This document shows positions 1 through 10,045 of a stretch of 64,000 nucleotides of DNA, in pieces (the first letter of the stretch is position 1; every line of letters begins with the position of its first letter). This DNA comes from Parageobacillus thermantarcticus. Lineage in GTDB: Bacteria; Bacillota; Bacilli; Bacillales; Anoxybacillaceae. The translations under genes and the position numbers were made by a program. Where the stretch lies: assembly GCF_900111865.1 (NCBI RefSeq), contig NZ_FOJS01000001.1, positions 186,001 to 250,000 on the forward strand, written 5' to 3'. Below the pieces are notes generated by a model that saw only the letters and a list, made by a program, of their open reading frames with translations, made no database searches and was not told the origin of the DNA.

Positions 1-693
1 AGTGTCGCCGAGCATCGTTTCCGGGCGGGTCGTCGCGATTTCAATATAGCCCGAGCCGTCGGCAAGCGGATAGCGCATATGATAAAGCGCGCCTTTCACT
101 TCTTTATAAACGACTTCAATATCGGACAGCGCCGTTTTCGTGACCGGATCCCAGTTAATAATGTATTCGCCGCGATAAATAAGCCCTTTTCGGTAAAGCG
201 AAACAAACACTTCGCGCACTGCTTTGGACAATCCTTCATCCAGCGTAAAGCGCTCGCGCGTATAATCAAGTCCAAGCCCTAATTTCGCCCATTGCTGGCG
301 GATGTGGTTTGCATATTCTTCTTTCCATTTCCACGTTTCTTCAAGAAATTTCTCCCGGCCTAAATCATAGCGAGACAGCCCTTGCTTGCGCAGCTTTTCT
401 TCCACTTTCGCCTGTGTGGCAATGCCGGCGTGGTCCATTCCCGGAAGCCACAGCACGTCATAGCCTTGCATCCGTTTCATGCGCGTAATAATATCTTGCA
501 GCGTCGTATCCCACGCATGCCCTAAATGCAGCTTCCCTGTTACGTTTGGCGGCGGGATCACGATCGTAAACGGCTTTTTATCCGGATCGCCCGTCGCTTC
601 AAAAAACTTTCCGTCAAGCCACCATTGATAGCGGTTCGCTTCTACCGCTTTATGGTCGTACTTCGTTGACATCGTTATCTCATTTTGTTCCAT
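1..693 (-). CDS. valS: Valine--tRNA ligase, N-terminal part (cut by window start)
   Basis: Charges tRNA-Val with valine in the cytoplasm. The visible 231 codons cover the N-terminus of a class I synthetase: the HIGH-type signature appears as [12 protein letters not shown], preceded by [15 protein letters not shown], and the editing-domain motif [11 protein letters not shown] lies at the window edge. The remaining roughly 650 residues of a normal ValRS lie outside the window. The start ATG at 693 follows GGAGGG at good spacing; an in-frame ATG seven codons later is less well placed. A T-box leader lies directly upstream, so expression should rise when uncharged tRNA-Val accumulates. Identification is secure. 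Confidence 0.97.
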   Translation of the reverse strand, partial: MEQNEITMSTKYDHKAVEANRYQWWLDGKFFEATGDPDKKPFTIVIPPPNVTGKLHLGHAWDTTLQDIITRMKRMQGYDVLWLPGMDHAGIATQAKVEEKLRKQGLSRYDLGREKFLEETWKWKEEYANHIRQQWAKLGLGLDYTRERFTLDEGLSKAVREVFVSLYRKGLIYRGEYIINWDPVTKTALSDIEVVYKEVKGALYHMRYPLADGSGYIEIATTRPETMLGDT

Positions 694-717
694 TGGTTTT
701 CCCTCCTTCTTGCTAAA

Positions 718-754
718 TAAAAAACTCCCTTCATCCAAAAAAGGACGAAAGGAG
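718..754 (-). terminator. Attenuator terminator of the valS T-box
   Basis: On the minus strand CTCCTTTCGTCC (743-754) pairs with GGATGAAGGGAG (725-736) around a short T-rich loop and is followed by a T run. It is the alternative structure to the antiterminator of the T-box leader. Confidence 0.88.
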
Positions 755-985
755 ACTCTTCCGCGGTACCACCTTTTTTCTTAAGCAAAGCAAACTTGCT
801 TAAGCGCTTCATTGCGATAACGGCATATCGCCGGCTTCCTCTACTAGGCATGCGCCGTTTGAAGAAGCAGCTCGAGGGCGACCTTCCAACGATAACCGTC
901 CTAGGAAATCTCGCAGCTAATGATTTCCCTCTCTGAAGGCGTTATTCGTTGTACTCTTCCCTGTCTTCGCTTTTTATTATTTTTT
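719..985 (-). ncRNA. T-box leader of valS (specifier GUC, valine)
   Basis: Reading the minus strand, the leader ends with the conserved T-box GGTGGTACCGCGG (761-773), followed by an intrinsic terminator. A candidate specifier triplet GTC (880-882), in the context GGAAGGTCGCC, lies in the specifier loop region and matches valine, in agreement with the downstream gene. T-box leaders read the charging state of their tRNA: uncharged tRNA-Val should stabilise the antiterminator formed with the T-box sequence. The 5' boundary is approximate, set just downstream of the candidate promoter. Confidence 0.93.
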
Positions 986-994
986 CTGTTTATT

Positions 995-1024
995 ATACTA
1001 CCGAAAAACTCATTTCATCGTCAA
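995..1024 (-). promoter_or_regulatory. Candidate sigma-A promoter of the valS T-box transcript
   Basis: Minus-strand TTGACG (1019-1024) and TAGTAT (995-1000) are 18 bp apart; a TATAAT overlapping the latter at 992-997 would give a 21-bp spacer. Placement just upstream of the T-box leader supports it. Which -10 is used cannot be decided from sequence. Confidence 0.55.
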
Positions 1025-1074
1025 TCATCTTTGCCAAGTTTTTATTTCTTTATTCCATTCCTTTATTTTTGGTG

Positions 1075-1101
1075 ACAAAAATCATATCGAATCATATTTT
1101 A
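1075..1101 (+). promoter_or_regulatory. Candidate sigma-K-like promoter of the 62-aa ORF
   Basis: An AC dinucleotide (1075-1076) is followed after 16 bp by CATATTTTA (1093-1101), which fits the sigma-K pattern AC-N16/17-CATANNNTA. The element is short and AT-rich, so chance occurrence is quite possible. The neighbouring genes (ysxE, spoVID) are sporulation genes. Confidence 0.3.
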
Positions 1102-1132
1102 TAGTAACATCCAAAAAAGGGGAAATTGCTCA

Positions 1133-1321
1133 ATGAAACGATTTAACTATTATTCATGGCCGCCATGGCTTCGACAAATTCGCGCCATCTGTGCGCAAGT
1201 AATCATTCCGATCACGATTTTTCAAGCGGTTCGCACGATTTTTTTTCCGACGACATTTGACGTTATTTTGCTAGCGATTTTCATCCTTATCGCGGTAGCG
1301 TTTCATCTGGAGTGGATTTAG
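1133..1321 (+). CDS. Small hydrophobic protein of unknown function (62 aa)
   Basis: I do not recognise a family. The product starts MKRFNYYSWPPWLRQIR and has two hydrophobic stretches (about residues 20-38 and 42-60), so it is probably a small membrane protein with a basic N-terminus. A good ribosome binding site, AAGGGGAAA, lies 8-10 bases before the ATG. Its last 35 bp overlap the 3' end of ysxE tail to tail. It is the only plus-strand gene among minus-strand coat and heme genes. A sigma-K-like promoter match upstream hints at sporulation, but this is weak. Existence is supported by the RBS and composition only. Confidence 0.55.
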   Translation: MKRFNYYSWPPWLRQIRAICAQVIIPITIFQAVRTIFFPTTFDVILLAIFILIAVAFHLEWI

Positions 1322-2318
1322 CTTCTTCCTCCTCTTTTCGCCGGACAAGGTGCATGATAACATGTTCAATATTTTTCATGGTAAAGTAACGACGCTGCAA
1401 TTCGGAAACATATTCCCGTTCGCTTTTTTCATGTTGCCGGTTTGTCGCGTATTCATAAACGTAGCGGTACAAAAAATGCGGCTGTGCGAGATGGCTGAAA
1501 AAAAAGAACCGTTCCTCTTCCGACAATGATAACGCTTTTTCATACTCTTCGACTCCTTCCACCCATTCATCGCCGATCGGCGGAAATGTGCGCATATGAT
1601 GGCGAAGCGCCATGATGACATCGAAAAGCGGAGAGTTCCAACCGGCGCGTTCCCAACTAAAAAAATAGCGGTGTCTGTTTTCCAGCACGATATAATGCGA
1701 AAGCCGCGCTTTCCCGTGAATCCAGGCGATTCTCCATTTTTTTGTCTTTTTGATGGTTTCATGCCATTTCTCCATTTCCGTTTCCGCAAAGGAGTACGCC
1801 TGCATTGTTTCATGAAAATAGGTGCAGCATTGCAGTTGAAACGGGGACATATACCACGCATTTTCACACTTTTCCACATATGATTGCAAAAAGGAGCGCT
1901 GCCTTTCCCACTCTCTTTTTTTATTTTCATAGTAATTGTTGATCTCTTCCTCACTAACATCTAATTGTCTTAACGACTTTTGGTGCAAATGGGCGAGATC
2001 GCGAAAAAAAGAGAGGACATGCTCGCGTGTGTCTTTTCGCTCAGCGGGAAACACCCATGGCATTAAATAATAATGCCGTCCATGGGCTGCAAATGGAAGT
2101 CCTTGTTTTGTCAAATAAAGCGGAACCGATTGTTGCCCGCAAAAAATATACGATTGCTGAATGGCTGCCATTTCTTGAACGTTCGTTATTTCTTTTAAAG
2201 CAAATGTGCCAACATTTGTATATACTTTTTTTACTTTTCCATAGTGATCCACGCGAAACGGTTGGAGTCCATATTGCCGCAAAACAGGCGCGTACATTTC
2301 CATGTGTTCTCTGTTCAA
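1287..2318 (-). CDS. ysxE: Spore coat protein YsxE (CotS-family, kinase-like fold)
   Basis: Member of the CotS/YsxE group of inner spore coat proteins, which resemble aminoglycoside phosphotransferase-like kinases but are generally regarded as structural coat components. Motifs typical of the fold are present: VGTFALKE near the N-terminus and RIAWIHGKARLSHYIV, corresponding to the degenerate catalytic HG region. The reading frame is open from an ATG at 2336, but an excellent AAGGAGG lies inside those first codons, so the TTG at 2318 is the likelier start (343 aa). It lies directly downstream of spoVID, as in B. subtilis, and is probably co-transcribed with it during sporulation. Confidence 0.85.
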   Translation of the reverse strand: MNREHMEMYAPVLRQYGLQPFRVDHYGKVKKVYTNVGTFALKEITNVQEMAAIQQSYIFCGQQSVPLYLTKQGLPFAAHGRHYYLMPWVFPAERKDTREHVLSFFRDLAHLHQKSLRQLDVSEEEINNYYENKKREWERQRSFLQSYVEKCENAWYMSPFQLQCCTYFHETMQAYSFAETEMEKWHETIKKTKKWRIAWIHGKARLSHYIVLENRHRYFFSWERAGWNSPLFDVIMALRHHMRTFPPIGDEWVEGVEEYEKALSLSEEERFFFFSHLAQPHFLYRYVYEYATNRQHEKSEREYVSELQRRYFTMKNIEHVIMHLVRRKEEEEAKSTPDETLPR

Positions 2319-2367
2319 CAAAACGACCTCCTTCATAAAAAGAAGTGAGGAATCATGCTTTCCCTCA

Positions 2368-3552
2368 CTATGAAAAGCGGCTTTCCGCTAGTGCCGGTAT
2401 ATATAGCAATTGCCCTTCATGAATTTCTTCCGCGTTTTCCAATTGGTTGACGCGCAATAGCTGCTGGACAGTGACATCGTATCGCTCGGCGATCTTGTCC
2501 AATGAATCTCCTTGCTGAACGATGCAGATTTTTACTTTTGTAAATTCCTCTTCTTGATTTTTCGCAAATAATTTTGTTAAGTATAATGTGTTTTCGCTCT
2601 TTACTTTTTGCTTTTCGTTTTCATCGATTTCTTCCGTTTCATCGGCGGCGTTTTCTTTCATGGACCCAATCGAAACTTTTGCCTCTTGTTGCGGGACAAC
2701 GTTTTCTTCTTCTCCTGACGCTTCATTTTCTTCTATATTTTCTTCTTCATTCTCTTCCACATTTTCTTCGAGTTGTGCGGCTGTTTCTTCTTTTTCTTCT
2801 TCCGGTTTTTCCGGCTGTACGGCTGTTTTTTCTTTTTGTTTCTGTTTTTCCAGCCGCGCGACTGTTTCTTCCGGCTGTTCATGGTTATGGAGCGGCACGG
2901 CTTTTTCTTCTTCCCGCTTTGTTTCTTCTTCCCGCTTTGTTTCTTCCCGGTGCACCGCCGCTTCTTCCTGTTCTTCGTCTTGCTCCGCCAACACATGGCC
3001 AGAAACGGAATATGCCTTTTCTTCCGATTGCTGTTCTCTCTGTTCCTCTTCGTACACTTCTTTGCGTGCGACAACTTCAAACGGTTCAAACAACGGCTCT
3101 TCTTCCTCTACTAGCGAATGTTCATCAAGCGGCGCTTCGCTAATGCCGCTGATGGAAATATCTGCTGTCACCAACAACCTTCCATTTTCGTCCAAATCAT
3201 AATCAAATGATTCCACCATCACATACACATCTTCTAAATGCGGAATGCGATTTTTCGGGATCGTAATATCGATCGGAAAACGATGCGATAATTCGCTAAT
3301 GCCGTCTTCGCGTGTAGAAACGCGCTGAACAAAGCGATGGCCCGCAAAGTCGAAAGGATCCGCGCCGCTTTCTTCTTCCGCCATCCGGTACTCTCCGCTC
3401 AATTCTAACGCTCCGCGAATCGTAACATACTGCTCATATTCATCAACCGAAACGACCGGGTCGAGAGAAATCGAAAGAAATTCGCCGACTCCCTGTCCTT
3501 TTTTAAACCAAATCGCTTCCTCCAAGGAAAAACGCAAATGCGATTGCTCCAA
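2368..3552 (-). CDS. spoVID: Stage VI sporulation protein D, coat-encasement factor with LysM domain
   Basis: SpoVID directs encasement of the forespore by coat proteins in the mother cell. The N-terminal part matches the family (LRFSLEEAIWFKKGQG, LSISLDP). The middle is a long Glu/Lys/Gln-rich region of low complexity, and the C-terminus is a LysM domain (IVQQGDSLDKIAERYDV through LLYIPA) that in SpoVID interacts with lipid II. An ATG at 3585 is possible, but AAAGGAGGAG sits just before a TTG at 3552, giving a start that aligns with the family N-terminus (394 aa). A sigma-E promoter match lies upstream at 3606-3634. The acidic middle contains a perfect 18-bp tandem repeat. Confidence 0.93.
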   Translation of the reverse strand: MEQSHLRFSLEEAIWFKKGQGVGEFLSISLDPVVSVDEYEQYVTIRGALELSGEYRMAEEESGADPFDFAGHRFVQRVSTREDGISELSHRFPIDITIPKNRIPHLEDVYVMVESFDYDLDENGRLLVTADISISGISEAPLDEHSLVEEEEPLFEPFEVVARKEVYEEEQREQQSEEKAYSVSGHVLAEQDEEQEEAAVHREETKREEETKREEEKAVPLHNHEQPEETVARLEKQKQKEKTAVQPEKPEEEKEETAAQLEENVEENEEENIEENEASGEEENVVPQQEAKVSIGSMKENAADETEEIDENEKQKVKSENTLYLTKLFAKNQEEEFTKVKICIVQQGDSLDKIAERYDVTVQQLLRVNQLENAEEIHEGQLLYIPALAESRFS

Positions 3553-3605
3553 CCGTAACTCCTCCTTTCCGTCCCTTTCCGCCAAATTTTTCTATGGCAT
3601 TACCC

Positions 3606-3634
3606 ATTGTATGAAAGACAAACGAACAATATGA
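3606..3634 (-). promoter_or_regulatory. Sigma-E promoter candidate for spoVID-ysxE
   Basis: Minus-strand TCATATT (3628-3634) and CATACAAT (3606-3613) are separated by exactly 14 bp, matching the sigma-E consensus in both boxes and spacing. spoVID is a sigma-E gene in B. subtilis. The element sits between the hemL terminator and spoVID, making spoVID-ysxE a unit that can be transcribed independently of the heme operon. Confidence 0.8.
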
Positions 3635-3636
3635 AT

Positions 3637-3669
3637 AAAAAAATCGGGCTGTCCAAAATGGACAACCCG
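3637..3669 (-). terminator. Terminator of the hem operon
   Basis: On the minus strand CGGGTTGTCCA pairs with TGGACAGCCCG (3645-3669) and is followed by seven T residues. It lies directly after the hemL stop codon. Confidence 0.9.
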
Positions 3670-3672
3670 TTT

Positions 3673-4968
3673 TTATTTTCCTTCGCGAATTTTCGCAAAC
3701 GCGCGCTCGGCCGCGGCGATTGTTTTTTCAATATCTTCATCACTATGTTCGGTCGATAAAAACAATCCTTCAAATTGCGACGGAGGAAGGAAAATTCCTT
3801 GTTCCGCCATTTCACGGTAATATGTTGCGAACATTTCTAAATTTGACGTTTTCGCTTTTTCATAGTTGATTACGTTTTCGTTTGTAAAGAAGAAGCCGAT
3901 CATCGAACCGGCGCGGTTAATCGTATGCGGAATTTCGTATTTTTCTGCCGCTTTGCGCAGCCCTTCTTCCAATCGATCCGCTTTTTTGCGGAATTGTTCG
4001 TATGTTTCCGGAGTCAGCTGAATTAACGTTTCATACCCGGCCGTCATGGCAAGCGGGTTTCCTGACAGCGTTCCCGCTTGATAAATTGGGCCGCTCGGTG
4101 CGACTTTTTCCATAATTTCCGCTTTTCCGCCGTACGCTCCGACCGGAAGCCCGCCGCCGATGACTTTTCCAAGGCACGTCAAATCCGGTTCAATGCCGAA
4201 ATAGCCTTGCGCACAATGGTAGTCAACGCGGAATCCCGTCATGACTTCATCAAAAATCAGCAGCGCCCCATATTGTTTTGTGATGTCCCTCAATCCTTGC
4301 AAAAAGCCTGGAACCGGCGGAACGACGCCCATATTGCCGGCAACCGGCTCGACGATGACCGCAGCGATATCTTCGCCAAACCGTTCAAACGCGTATTTGA
4401 CGCTTTCTAAATCGTTGTAAGGAACGGTGATCGTATGCTGTGCCAACGTTTCCGGAACACCAGGGCTGTCCGGCAACCCAAGTGTCGCCACTCCCGAACC
4501 AGCTTTGATGAGCAGCGAGTCGCCGTGTCCGTGATAGCAACCTTCAAACTTCAAAATTTTATTGCGCCCTGTGTAGCCGCGCGCTAACCGAAGCGCGCTC
4601 ATCGTCGCTTCCGTTCCGGAATTCACCATGCGGACGATTTCGATCGATGGAACCCGTTCCACCACCAATTTCGCCAACTCGTTTTCGATCAACGTCGGTG
4701 CGCCAAAGCTCGTGCCGTTTTCCGTCACTTTTTTCAACGCCTCGACAACGCGTGGATTCGCATGGCCCAAAATAAGCGGCCCCCACGACAACACATAATC
4801 GATATATTCATTGCCGTCGATATCATAAATTTTCGACCCTTTGCCGCGCGCCATAAAGATCGGCGTCATATGGACGGATTTAAACGCGCGCACCGGGCTG
4901 TTGACGCCGCCCGGCAACAAGCGAACTGCTTCTTCATACGCAGCTTTCGAACGTTCGTAGCTTCGCAT
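3673..4968 (-). CDS. hemL: Glutamate-1-semialdehyde 2,1-aminomutase
   Basis: PLP enzyme that converts glutamate-1-semialdehyde to 5-aminolevulinate, the second step of the C5 route to heme. The 431-aa length is normal. The PLP-binding lysine is in [14 protein letters not shown] (about residue 268), with the upstream FDEVMTGFR carrying the aspartate that contacts the cofactor nitrogen and HGHGDS in the PLP phosphate region. The ATG at 4968 follows AAAGGGGAG. It is the last gene of hemAXCDBL and is followed by a strong terminator. Confidence 0.97.
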   Translation of the reverse strand: MRSYERSKAAYEEAVRLLPGGVNSPVRAFKSVHMTPIFMARGKGSKIYDIDGNEYIDYVLSWGPLILGHANPRVVEALKKVTENGTSFGAPTLIENELAKLVVERVPSIEIVRMVNSGTEATMSALRLARGYTGRNKILKFEGCYHGHGDSLLIKAGSGVATLGLPDSPGVPETLAQHTITVPYNDLESVKYAFERFGEDIAAVIVEPVAGNMGVVPPVPGFLQGLRDITKQYGALLIFDEVMTGFRVDYHCAQGYFGIEPDLTCLGKVIGGGLPVGAYGGKAEIMEKVAPSGPIYQAGTLSGNPLAMTAGYETLIQLTPETYEQFRKKADRLEEGLRKAAEKYEIPHTINRAGSMIGFFFTNENVINYEKAKTSNLEMFATYYREMAEQGIFLPPSQFEGLFLSTEHSDEDIEKTIAAAERAFAKIREGK

Positions 4969-4983
4969 ATGTCGCTCCCCTTT

Positions 4984-5961
4984 CTATTCGTTTAACCAAC
5001 GCGCCACATCTTTCGCAAAATAGGTCATGATCAAATCGGCGCCGGCCCGTTTCATGCTAACCAGCATTTCCATGACAATGTCTTTTTCGTTAATCCAGCC
5101 GTTTTGCGCTGCCGCTTTGACCATCGAATATTCTCCGCTCACGTTATAAGCAACGATTGGAAGATGGAAATGATTTTTGATATCGCGGATAATATCTAAA
5201 TAAGAAAGCGCCGGTTTCACCATTAAAAAGTCAGCGCCTTCGCGCACATCCGATTCCGCTTCCCGGAACGCTTCGCGGCGGTTTGCCGGATCCATTTGAT
5301 ACGTTTTCCGATCGCCGAATTGTGGCGCGCTATCGGCAGCGTCGCGGAACGGACCGTAAAACGCGGACGCGTATTTAATCGCATACGACATAATCGGCAC
5401 GTTCGTAAATCCAGCTTCGTCAAGCCCTTGGCGGATCGCCGCGACAAAGCCGTCCATCATATTGGAAGGCGCGATAATATCCGCTCCCGCTTTCGCTTGG
5501 CTGACAGCTGTTTTCACGAGCAATTCGAGCGATGGATCGTTTAATACTTGTTCATTTTCGACAACGCCGCAATGTCCATGGCTCGTATATTCGCATAAAC
5601 ATGTATCGGCAATGACGACGACATCCGGGTAATTTTCTTTTATTTGGCGGATCGCTCGCTGGACGATGCCATGCTCGCAATATGCCTGTGAGCCGACTTC
5701 ATCTTTTTCCGCCGGCACGCCAAAGACAATCACCGATTTAATGCCGAGCTGGACGACCTCGTCTATTTCCTCATTTAAACGGTCAAGCGAAAATTGGTAT
5801 ATTCCCGGCATCGACGGTACCTCTCTTTTTACCCCGCTTCCTTCGACGACAAAAATCGGATAAATAAGATCGTCTACATGAATATGCGTTTCTCTCACCA
5901 TCGCCCGCAAATTCGCGGTTTGCCGCAACCGGCGATGGCGATCAAATCGTAACGTTTCCAT
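4984..5961 (-). CDS. hemB: Delta-aminolevulinic acid dehydratase (porphobilinogen synthase)
   Basis: Condenses two 5-aminolevulinate molecules to porphobilinogen. The two Schiff-base lysines are visible in [14 protein letters not shown] and [12 protein letters not shown], and a cysteine-rich metal site in [14 protein letters not shown] indicates a zinc-type enzyme. At 325 aa it has the usual length. The start ATG lies in the 3' end of hemD (20-bp overlap), with GGAGGG upstream, which suggests translational coupling. Confidence 0.97.
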   Translation of the reverse strand: METLRFDRHRRLRQTANLRAMVRETHIHVDDLIYPIFVVEGSGVKREVPSMPGIYQFSLDRLNEEIDEVVQLGIKSVIVFGVPAEKDEVGSQAYCEHGIVQRAIRQIKENYPDVVVIADTCLCEYTSHGHCGVVENEQVLNDPSLELLVKTAVSQAKAGADIIAPSNMMDGFVAAIRQGLDEAGFTNVPIMSYAIKYASAFYGPFRDAADSAPQFGDRKTYQMDPANRREAFREAESDVREGADFLMVKPALSYLDIIRDIKNHFHLPIVAYNVSGEYSMVKAAAQNGWINEKDIVMEMLVSMKRAGADLIMTYFAKDVARWLNE

Positions 5962-6742
5962 TCATTTTCCCTCCATCACATTTTGCGAAATATATCTCCA
6001 TCTCTTTTATCATAGCATCAATCGTATACTCGTTTGGACAAATATGCACGGAAAGCCCTGCTTTTTCCGCCGTTTCCTTCGTAATCGGGCCGATGCAGGC
6101 GATTGCACAGCCGGCAAGCAATGAAGCGATATCTTCTCCTTCCATCATCCGCATAAAGCTTTGTACAATCGAGGAGCTTGTAAACGTCATCACATCGAGT
6201 TTTTTTTCTCGAAGCAGATATAGCAATTGTTCTTTTCCCGCTTCGTTCATTGACGTTTCATATACAATCAAGTCCGTTACGTCCGCCCCCATGTCGACTA
6301 GCGCGTCTCGCAACACCGTCCTTGCCAAGTTTCCTTTGACTAAAAGAACGCGATCGCGCGGTTTGACAAGCGGTTTTAGCGCTTCGATGACCCCCTCGGC
6401 AACAAATTCATCAGGGACGACGGCAGGAGAAACGCCATGCGTTTTTAACGCCGCCGCCGTTTTTTTACCGACGACCACCACTTTTGGAAGCGGCGTTTCC
6501 TTGTTAACAAACGGGAAAAAAAACCGCACGCCGTTCGCGCTTGTGAAAACGAGCCAATCATAATCGGAAAGCTGATGCGCGCACCGCTCGATTTCTTCAC
6601 GATGGGGAGAAGGAGAAATCGCAATAAGCGGAATTTCAATCGGGATCGCCCCGGCTTCGCGCAGCTTTTCCGAAAACGCTTTCGCCTGTTCTTTCCCTCT
6701 TGTCACAAGCACCGTTTTTCCCGCCAACGGACCGCTTGCCAT
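5942..6742 (-). CDS. hemD: Uroporphyrinogen-III synthase
   Basis: Cyclises hydroxymethylbilane with inversion of ring D to give uroporphyrinogen III. HemD sequences are poorly conserved, but the start pattern ([15 protein letters not shown]), the internal [13 protein letters not shown] and the C-terminal [16 protein letters not shown] are family hallmarks, and the position between hemC and hemB is decisive. Length is 266 aa. The ATG overlaps the hemC stop codon (TAATG), with GAGGAG inside hemC as its ribosome binding site. Confidence 0.95.
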   Translation of the reverse strand: MASGPLAGKTVLVTRGKEQAKAFSEKLREAGAIPIEIPLIAISPSPHREEIERCAHQLSDYDWLVFTSANGVRFFFPFVNKETPLPKVVVVGKKTAAALKTHGVSPAVVPDEFVAEGVIEALKPLVKPRDRVLLVKGNLARTVLRDALVDMGADVTDLIVYETSMNEAGKEQLLYLLREKKLDVMTFTSSSIVQSFMRMMEGEDIASLLAGCAIACIGPITKETAEKAGLSVHICPNEYTIDAMIKEMEIYFAKCDGGKMNGNVTI

Positions 6743-7674
6743 TACCGATTCATCTCCTCTTTGACGCGATCGATTAACGCTTTCGCCCCGCGCTTTATTA
6801 ACAAATTCGCAGCGGCCGTTCCGACGTCCTCCGGATCCGATCCGCTCACCGTTTCTTTATACAGCACTTTTCCGTCGGGGGAGGCAACAAGCGCGGTCAA
6901 TACGATGTCATTTCGTTCATCGACATGCGCATAGCCAGCGATCGGCACTTGACAGCCGCCTTCCATTTGCCGCAAAAATGCGCGTTCAGCATAAACAGCC
7001 CGTTCGGTGTCAATGTCGTTTAATTTTTGCAGCCACTCCCGCAATTCTTCGTCGCTTTCGCGGCATTCCACCGCCAATGCCCCTTGGCCGACAGCCGGAA
7101 GACATACATCTGTTGATAAATATTCCGTAATCACATCGCTTGCCCAGCCCATGCGCACCAATCCAGCCGCCGCAAGAACAATGGCGTCATAATCTTCGGT
7201 TTGCAGCTTCGCAAGCCTCGTATCGATATTGCCGCGAATCCATTTGATCGTCAAATCCGGCCGTTGCGCCAATAGTTGCGCGGAACGGCGCAAACTGCTC
7301 GTTCCAACGACCGCTCCGCTCGGCAGATTCGCAAACGTTTCTTTATTTTTGCTAATCAGCACATCGCGGTGATCCTCACGCGGCGGCACGCAGCCGATGA
7401 TCAGCCCTTCAGGCAAAACTGCGGGCATGTCTTTCATGCTATGGACGGCCATATCAATCTCGCTGTTTAGCATCGCATGTTCAATCTCTTTGACGAACAA
7501 TCCTTTGCCGCCGACTTTTGACAGCGTCACATCAATGATTTTATCGCCTTTCGTAACAATTTCTTTTATTTCAAACTCAAACGGCGCCCCTAATTGCTTC
7601 AGCTGTTCGATGACCCAGTTCGTCTGGGTAAGCGCAAGTTTGCTGCGCCGCGAGCCAACGATTATTTTTCTCAT
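6742..7674 (-). CDS. hemC: Hydroxymethylbilane synthase (porphobilinogen deaminase)
   Basis: Polymerises four porphobilinogen units into hydroxymethylbilane on a covalently bound dipyrromethane primer. The primer-attachment cysteine is in [13 protein letters not shown] near residue 240; [12 protein letters not shown] at the N-terminus and VHSMKDMPA are other signatures. The frame is open from 7707, but GTGGAGGATGG places the real start at the ATG at 7674 (310 aa). It follows hemX closely and overlaps hemD. Confidence 0.96.
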   Translation of the reverse strand: MRKIIVGSRRSKLALTQTNWVIEQLKQLGAPFEFEIKEIVTKGDKIIDVTLSKVGGKGLFVKEIEHAMLNSEIDMAVHSMKDMPAVLPEGLIIGCVPPREDHRDVLISKNKETFANLPSGAVVGTSSLRRSAQLLAQRPDLTIKWIRGNIDTRLAKLQTEDYDAIVLAAAGLVRMGWASDVITEYLSTDVCLPAVGQGALAVECRESDEELREWLQKLNDIDTERAVYAERAFLRQMEGGCQVPIAGYAHVDERNDIVLTALVASPDGKVLYKETVSGSDPEDVGTAAANLLIKRGAKALIDRVKEEMNR

Positions 7675-7694
7675 CTTCCATCCTCCACCCACGA

Positions 7695-8528
7695 CTACGA
7701 ATACCAAAAATGAAATTTCGATAAACTACCGAATAAGAGAAAGTTTACCAATAAAAATAAAAACGAGCCGATGTTCCATAGCGCAATCGCTTTTCCTTGC
7801 ACTTGCTGGACGACGCGCTTATAAAAATAGGCGCTGTATACCAAAAGCACAAAGAACGAACCTAATACTTTCACGTCGTACCAGTGAAAATGCTCCAATT
7901 TGATGTATGCCCAAATCACTCCAAGAATCAATCCTAATAACAACATCGGCAATCCGATTAAATTTAAAACGTATGACATAAAATCTAACTTCGTTAAATC
8001 AGCCATCCGCCATAACCGTTCTCCCCATTTTTTTCGTTTCAACAAGCTGTATTGCAGCATATACAACACCGAAAAAATAAACGAAAGCGAAAACGCCGCA
8101 TAAGCTAACAGCGCCATTGTAATATGAATCATCAACAATTCAGAAATGAGTTTTTCGGCAACAACCGGCGATTGATGATGATTCGGCGCGAACGTATGAA
8201 TCGCCAAAATTAAAAACGCTAACACGTTTGTAAAAAAGACGATAAAATCAACACGCATCAACCGGTTAATGACAAGGGACAGCGTAATGAGCAACCACGC
8301 GTAAAAATAAAGACCTTCCGACATCGTTAAAATTGGGAAGCGTCCTGTCTGCACAATGCGAAACAAGAAAAAAAACGTTTGCAACATCCAAACAATAGAA
8401 AGTAACCAGAAAGCGACTTGGTTCGCCTTCCGGTTACGCTGAAGAAAATCAATAAAGTATAAAAGTATAGACAGCACGTACAAAAGAATGGAAAGCTCGT
8501 ATAACCGGGTCATGGTCATCTCTAACAT
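7695..8528 (-). CDS. hemX: HemX, membrane protein controlling HemA level
   Basis: Integral membrane protein of the cytochrome c assembly/CcsA-like family with about eight hydrophobic helices. In B. subtilis HemX lowers the steady-state amount of HemA rather than catalysing a heme step. Among the helices is [20 protein letters not shown], which carries a histidine as in CcsA relatives. The open frame begins at 8582 inside hemA, but AGAGAGG upstream and the family length (277 aa here) favour the ATG at 8528. Second gene of the heme operon. Confidence 0.92.
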   Translation of the reverse strand: MLEMTMTRLYELSILLYVLSILLYFIDFLQRNRKANQVAFWLLSIVWMLQTFFFLFRIVQTGRFPILTMSEGLYFYAWLLITLSLVINRLMRVDFIVFFTNVLAFLILAIHTFAPNHHQSPVVAEKLISELLMIHITMALLAYAAFSLSFIFSVLYMLQYSLLKRKKWGERLWRMADLTKLDFMSYVLNLIGLPMLLLGLILGVIWAYIKLEHFHWYDVKVLGSFFVLLVYSAYFYKRVVQQVQGKAIALWNIGSFLFLLVNFLLFGSLSKFHFWYS

Positions 8529-8544
8529 ATGCCCAAATCCTCTC

Positions 8545-9876
8545 TTATGACTGTAGAGACGGCATAGCGGCTCGTTGACCATCCGTTTTCGCTTGCTTTT
8601 GCGCTTTTACGGCATCTTCGATATTGAAAATTTTCATAAACAATTGCAGCGCTTCTTCGGCATTTGGCTCTGCCGCCAACTCTTTCGCTCGTAAAATCGG
8701 ATCGCGCAACAATTGGTTAATGATGCTTTTTGTATGTTTGTTCAACACCTTCCGATCACGTTCAGACAAATGCGGCAGTTTTCGCTCAATGCTTCGCATC
8801 GTCTCCGCTTGAATCGCGAGCGCTTTTTCACGAAGCGCAGCGATAACAGGCACAACGCCGAGCGTATGAAGCCATTGCTGGAAGGCGACAAGCTCGTTTC
8901 CGATCATGCGCTCGATCTGCGCCGCTGCTTTTTTGCGTTCTTCTAAATTCGCTTGCACGATTCCTTCCAAATCGTCAATATCATATAAAAAGACGCTTTC
9001 TAATTCGGCAAGCGCCGGGTCTAAGTCGCGCGGAACGGCGATATCCACCATAAATAGCGGACGCCCTTTCCGCATTTTCTCTATATGTGCCATCATTTCT
9101 TTCGTGATGATATAATCTTTTGCCCCAGTAGAACTAATGACAATGTCCGCTTCTAAAAGCGCGCACGACAGTTCACAAAGCGATCTTGCCGTTCCGAAAA
9201 ACTTTTTCGCCAGCTTCTCTGCTTTTTCGAGCGTTCGATTGACGACCGTTACTGTTTTTACGCCACTGCCATATAAATTTTGCGCGGCTAATTCTCCCAT
9301 TTTCCCAGCGCCGATAATTAAAACGTGTTTCGCAGATAAGTCGCCAAAAATCTTTTTCGCAAGTTCGACCGCCGCGTAGCTTACCGATACCGCGTTCGCG
9401 CCGATTTCTGTTTCGGAATGGGCGCGCTTTGCGAATGTGACCGCCTGCTTGAATAGCTGATTAAATATCGTGCCAGTCGTTCCTTCTTTTTGGGCAAGAA
9501 GGTAGCTTGATTTGACTTGCCCTAAAATTTGCGTTTCTCCCAAAATCATCGAATCCAAACCAGAAGCAACGCGGAATAAATGTTCCACCGCCGCTTCGTT
9601 TTCCAGTATGTTCAAATATGGCGTAAGCGCATCGGCTTCCATGTGAAACCAATTTGCTAAAAATGATTTTATATAATAACGACCGGTATGCAGCTGATCA
9701 ACAACCGCGTAAACTTCGGTACGATTGCACGTAGAAACAATCACATTTTCCAAAACGCTTTTTTGCTGCTGCAATTGTTTCATCGCATCGACCAATTCCG
9801 ACTCGCTAAACGCAAGTTTTTCACGGATTTCAACAGGGGTCGTTTTATAGTTTACGCCAACAACAATAATATGCAC
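8545..9876 (-). CDS. hemA: Glutamyl-tRNA reductase
   Basis: First committed step of heme synthesis: NADPH-dependent reduction of glutamyl-tRNA to glutamate-1-semialdehyde. The catalytic cysteine is Cys50 in [12 protein letters not shown]; the NADPH-binding loop is [13 protein letters not shown], followed by VVNRTLEKA. The 443-aa length is normal. Translation starts at a GTG (9876) behind AAGGGGG. It is the first gene of the heme operon, with an extended -10 promoter just upstream. Confidence 0.97.
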   Translation of the reverse strand: MHIIVVGVNYKTTPVEIREKLAFSESELVDAMKQLQQQKSVLENVIVSTCNRTEVYAVVDQLHTGRYYIKSFLANWFHMEADALTPYLNILENEAAVEHLFRVASGLDSMILGETQILGQVKSSYLLAQKEGTTGTIFNQLFKQAVTFAKRAHSETEIGANAVSVSYAAVELAKKIFGDLSAKHVLIIGAGKMGELAAQNLYGSGVKTVTVVNRTLEKAEKLAKKFFGTARSLCELSCALLEADIVISSTGAKDYIITKEMMAHIEKMRKGRPLFMVDIAVPRDLDPALAELESVFLYDIDDLEGIVQANLEERKKAAAQIERMIGNELVAFQQWLHTLGVVPVIAALREKALAIQAETMRSIERKLPHLSERDRKVLNKHTKSIINQLLRDPILRAKELAAEPNAEEALQLFMKIFNIEDAVKAQKQAKTDGQRAAMPSLQS

Positions 9877-9922
9877 TTCCTTTATACCCCCTTATAAACA
9901 AGTGCAATCAACGTCTTTTTTT

Positions 9923-9951
9923 ATTATAGCACATGTCTCTTTTTTCTTTGT
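9923..9951 (-). promoter_or_regulatory. hemA operon promoter (extended -10)
   Basis: Minus-strand TGCTATAAT (9923-9931) is a perfect extended -10 element located 47 bp upstream of the hemA GTG. The corresponding -35 (ACAAAG at 9946-9951) is poor, as is common for TGn promoters. Confidence 0.7.
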
Positions 9952-10045
9952 TGAAAAAAGTGTGAACAAGATAGAAAGCATATGATAAACTTTATACAGT
10001 ACCATTGTACCACAAAAAAGTTTGTCGAAAAACCGGGAGGAACCG

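Noticed and set aside
2574-3202. Long plus-strand frames over spoVID rich in Ser, Cys, Phe and Leu
   Set aside because: They are mirror images of the Glu/Lys-rich codons of the SpoVID linker; composition and lack of ribosome binding sites show they are not genes.
6093-6563. 156-codon plus-strand frame over hemD
   Set aside because: Antisense shadow of hemD; hemD is firmly placed by its neighbours and motifs.
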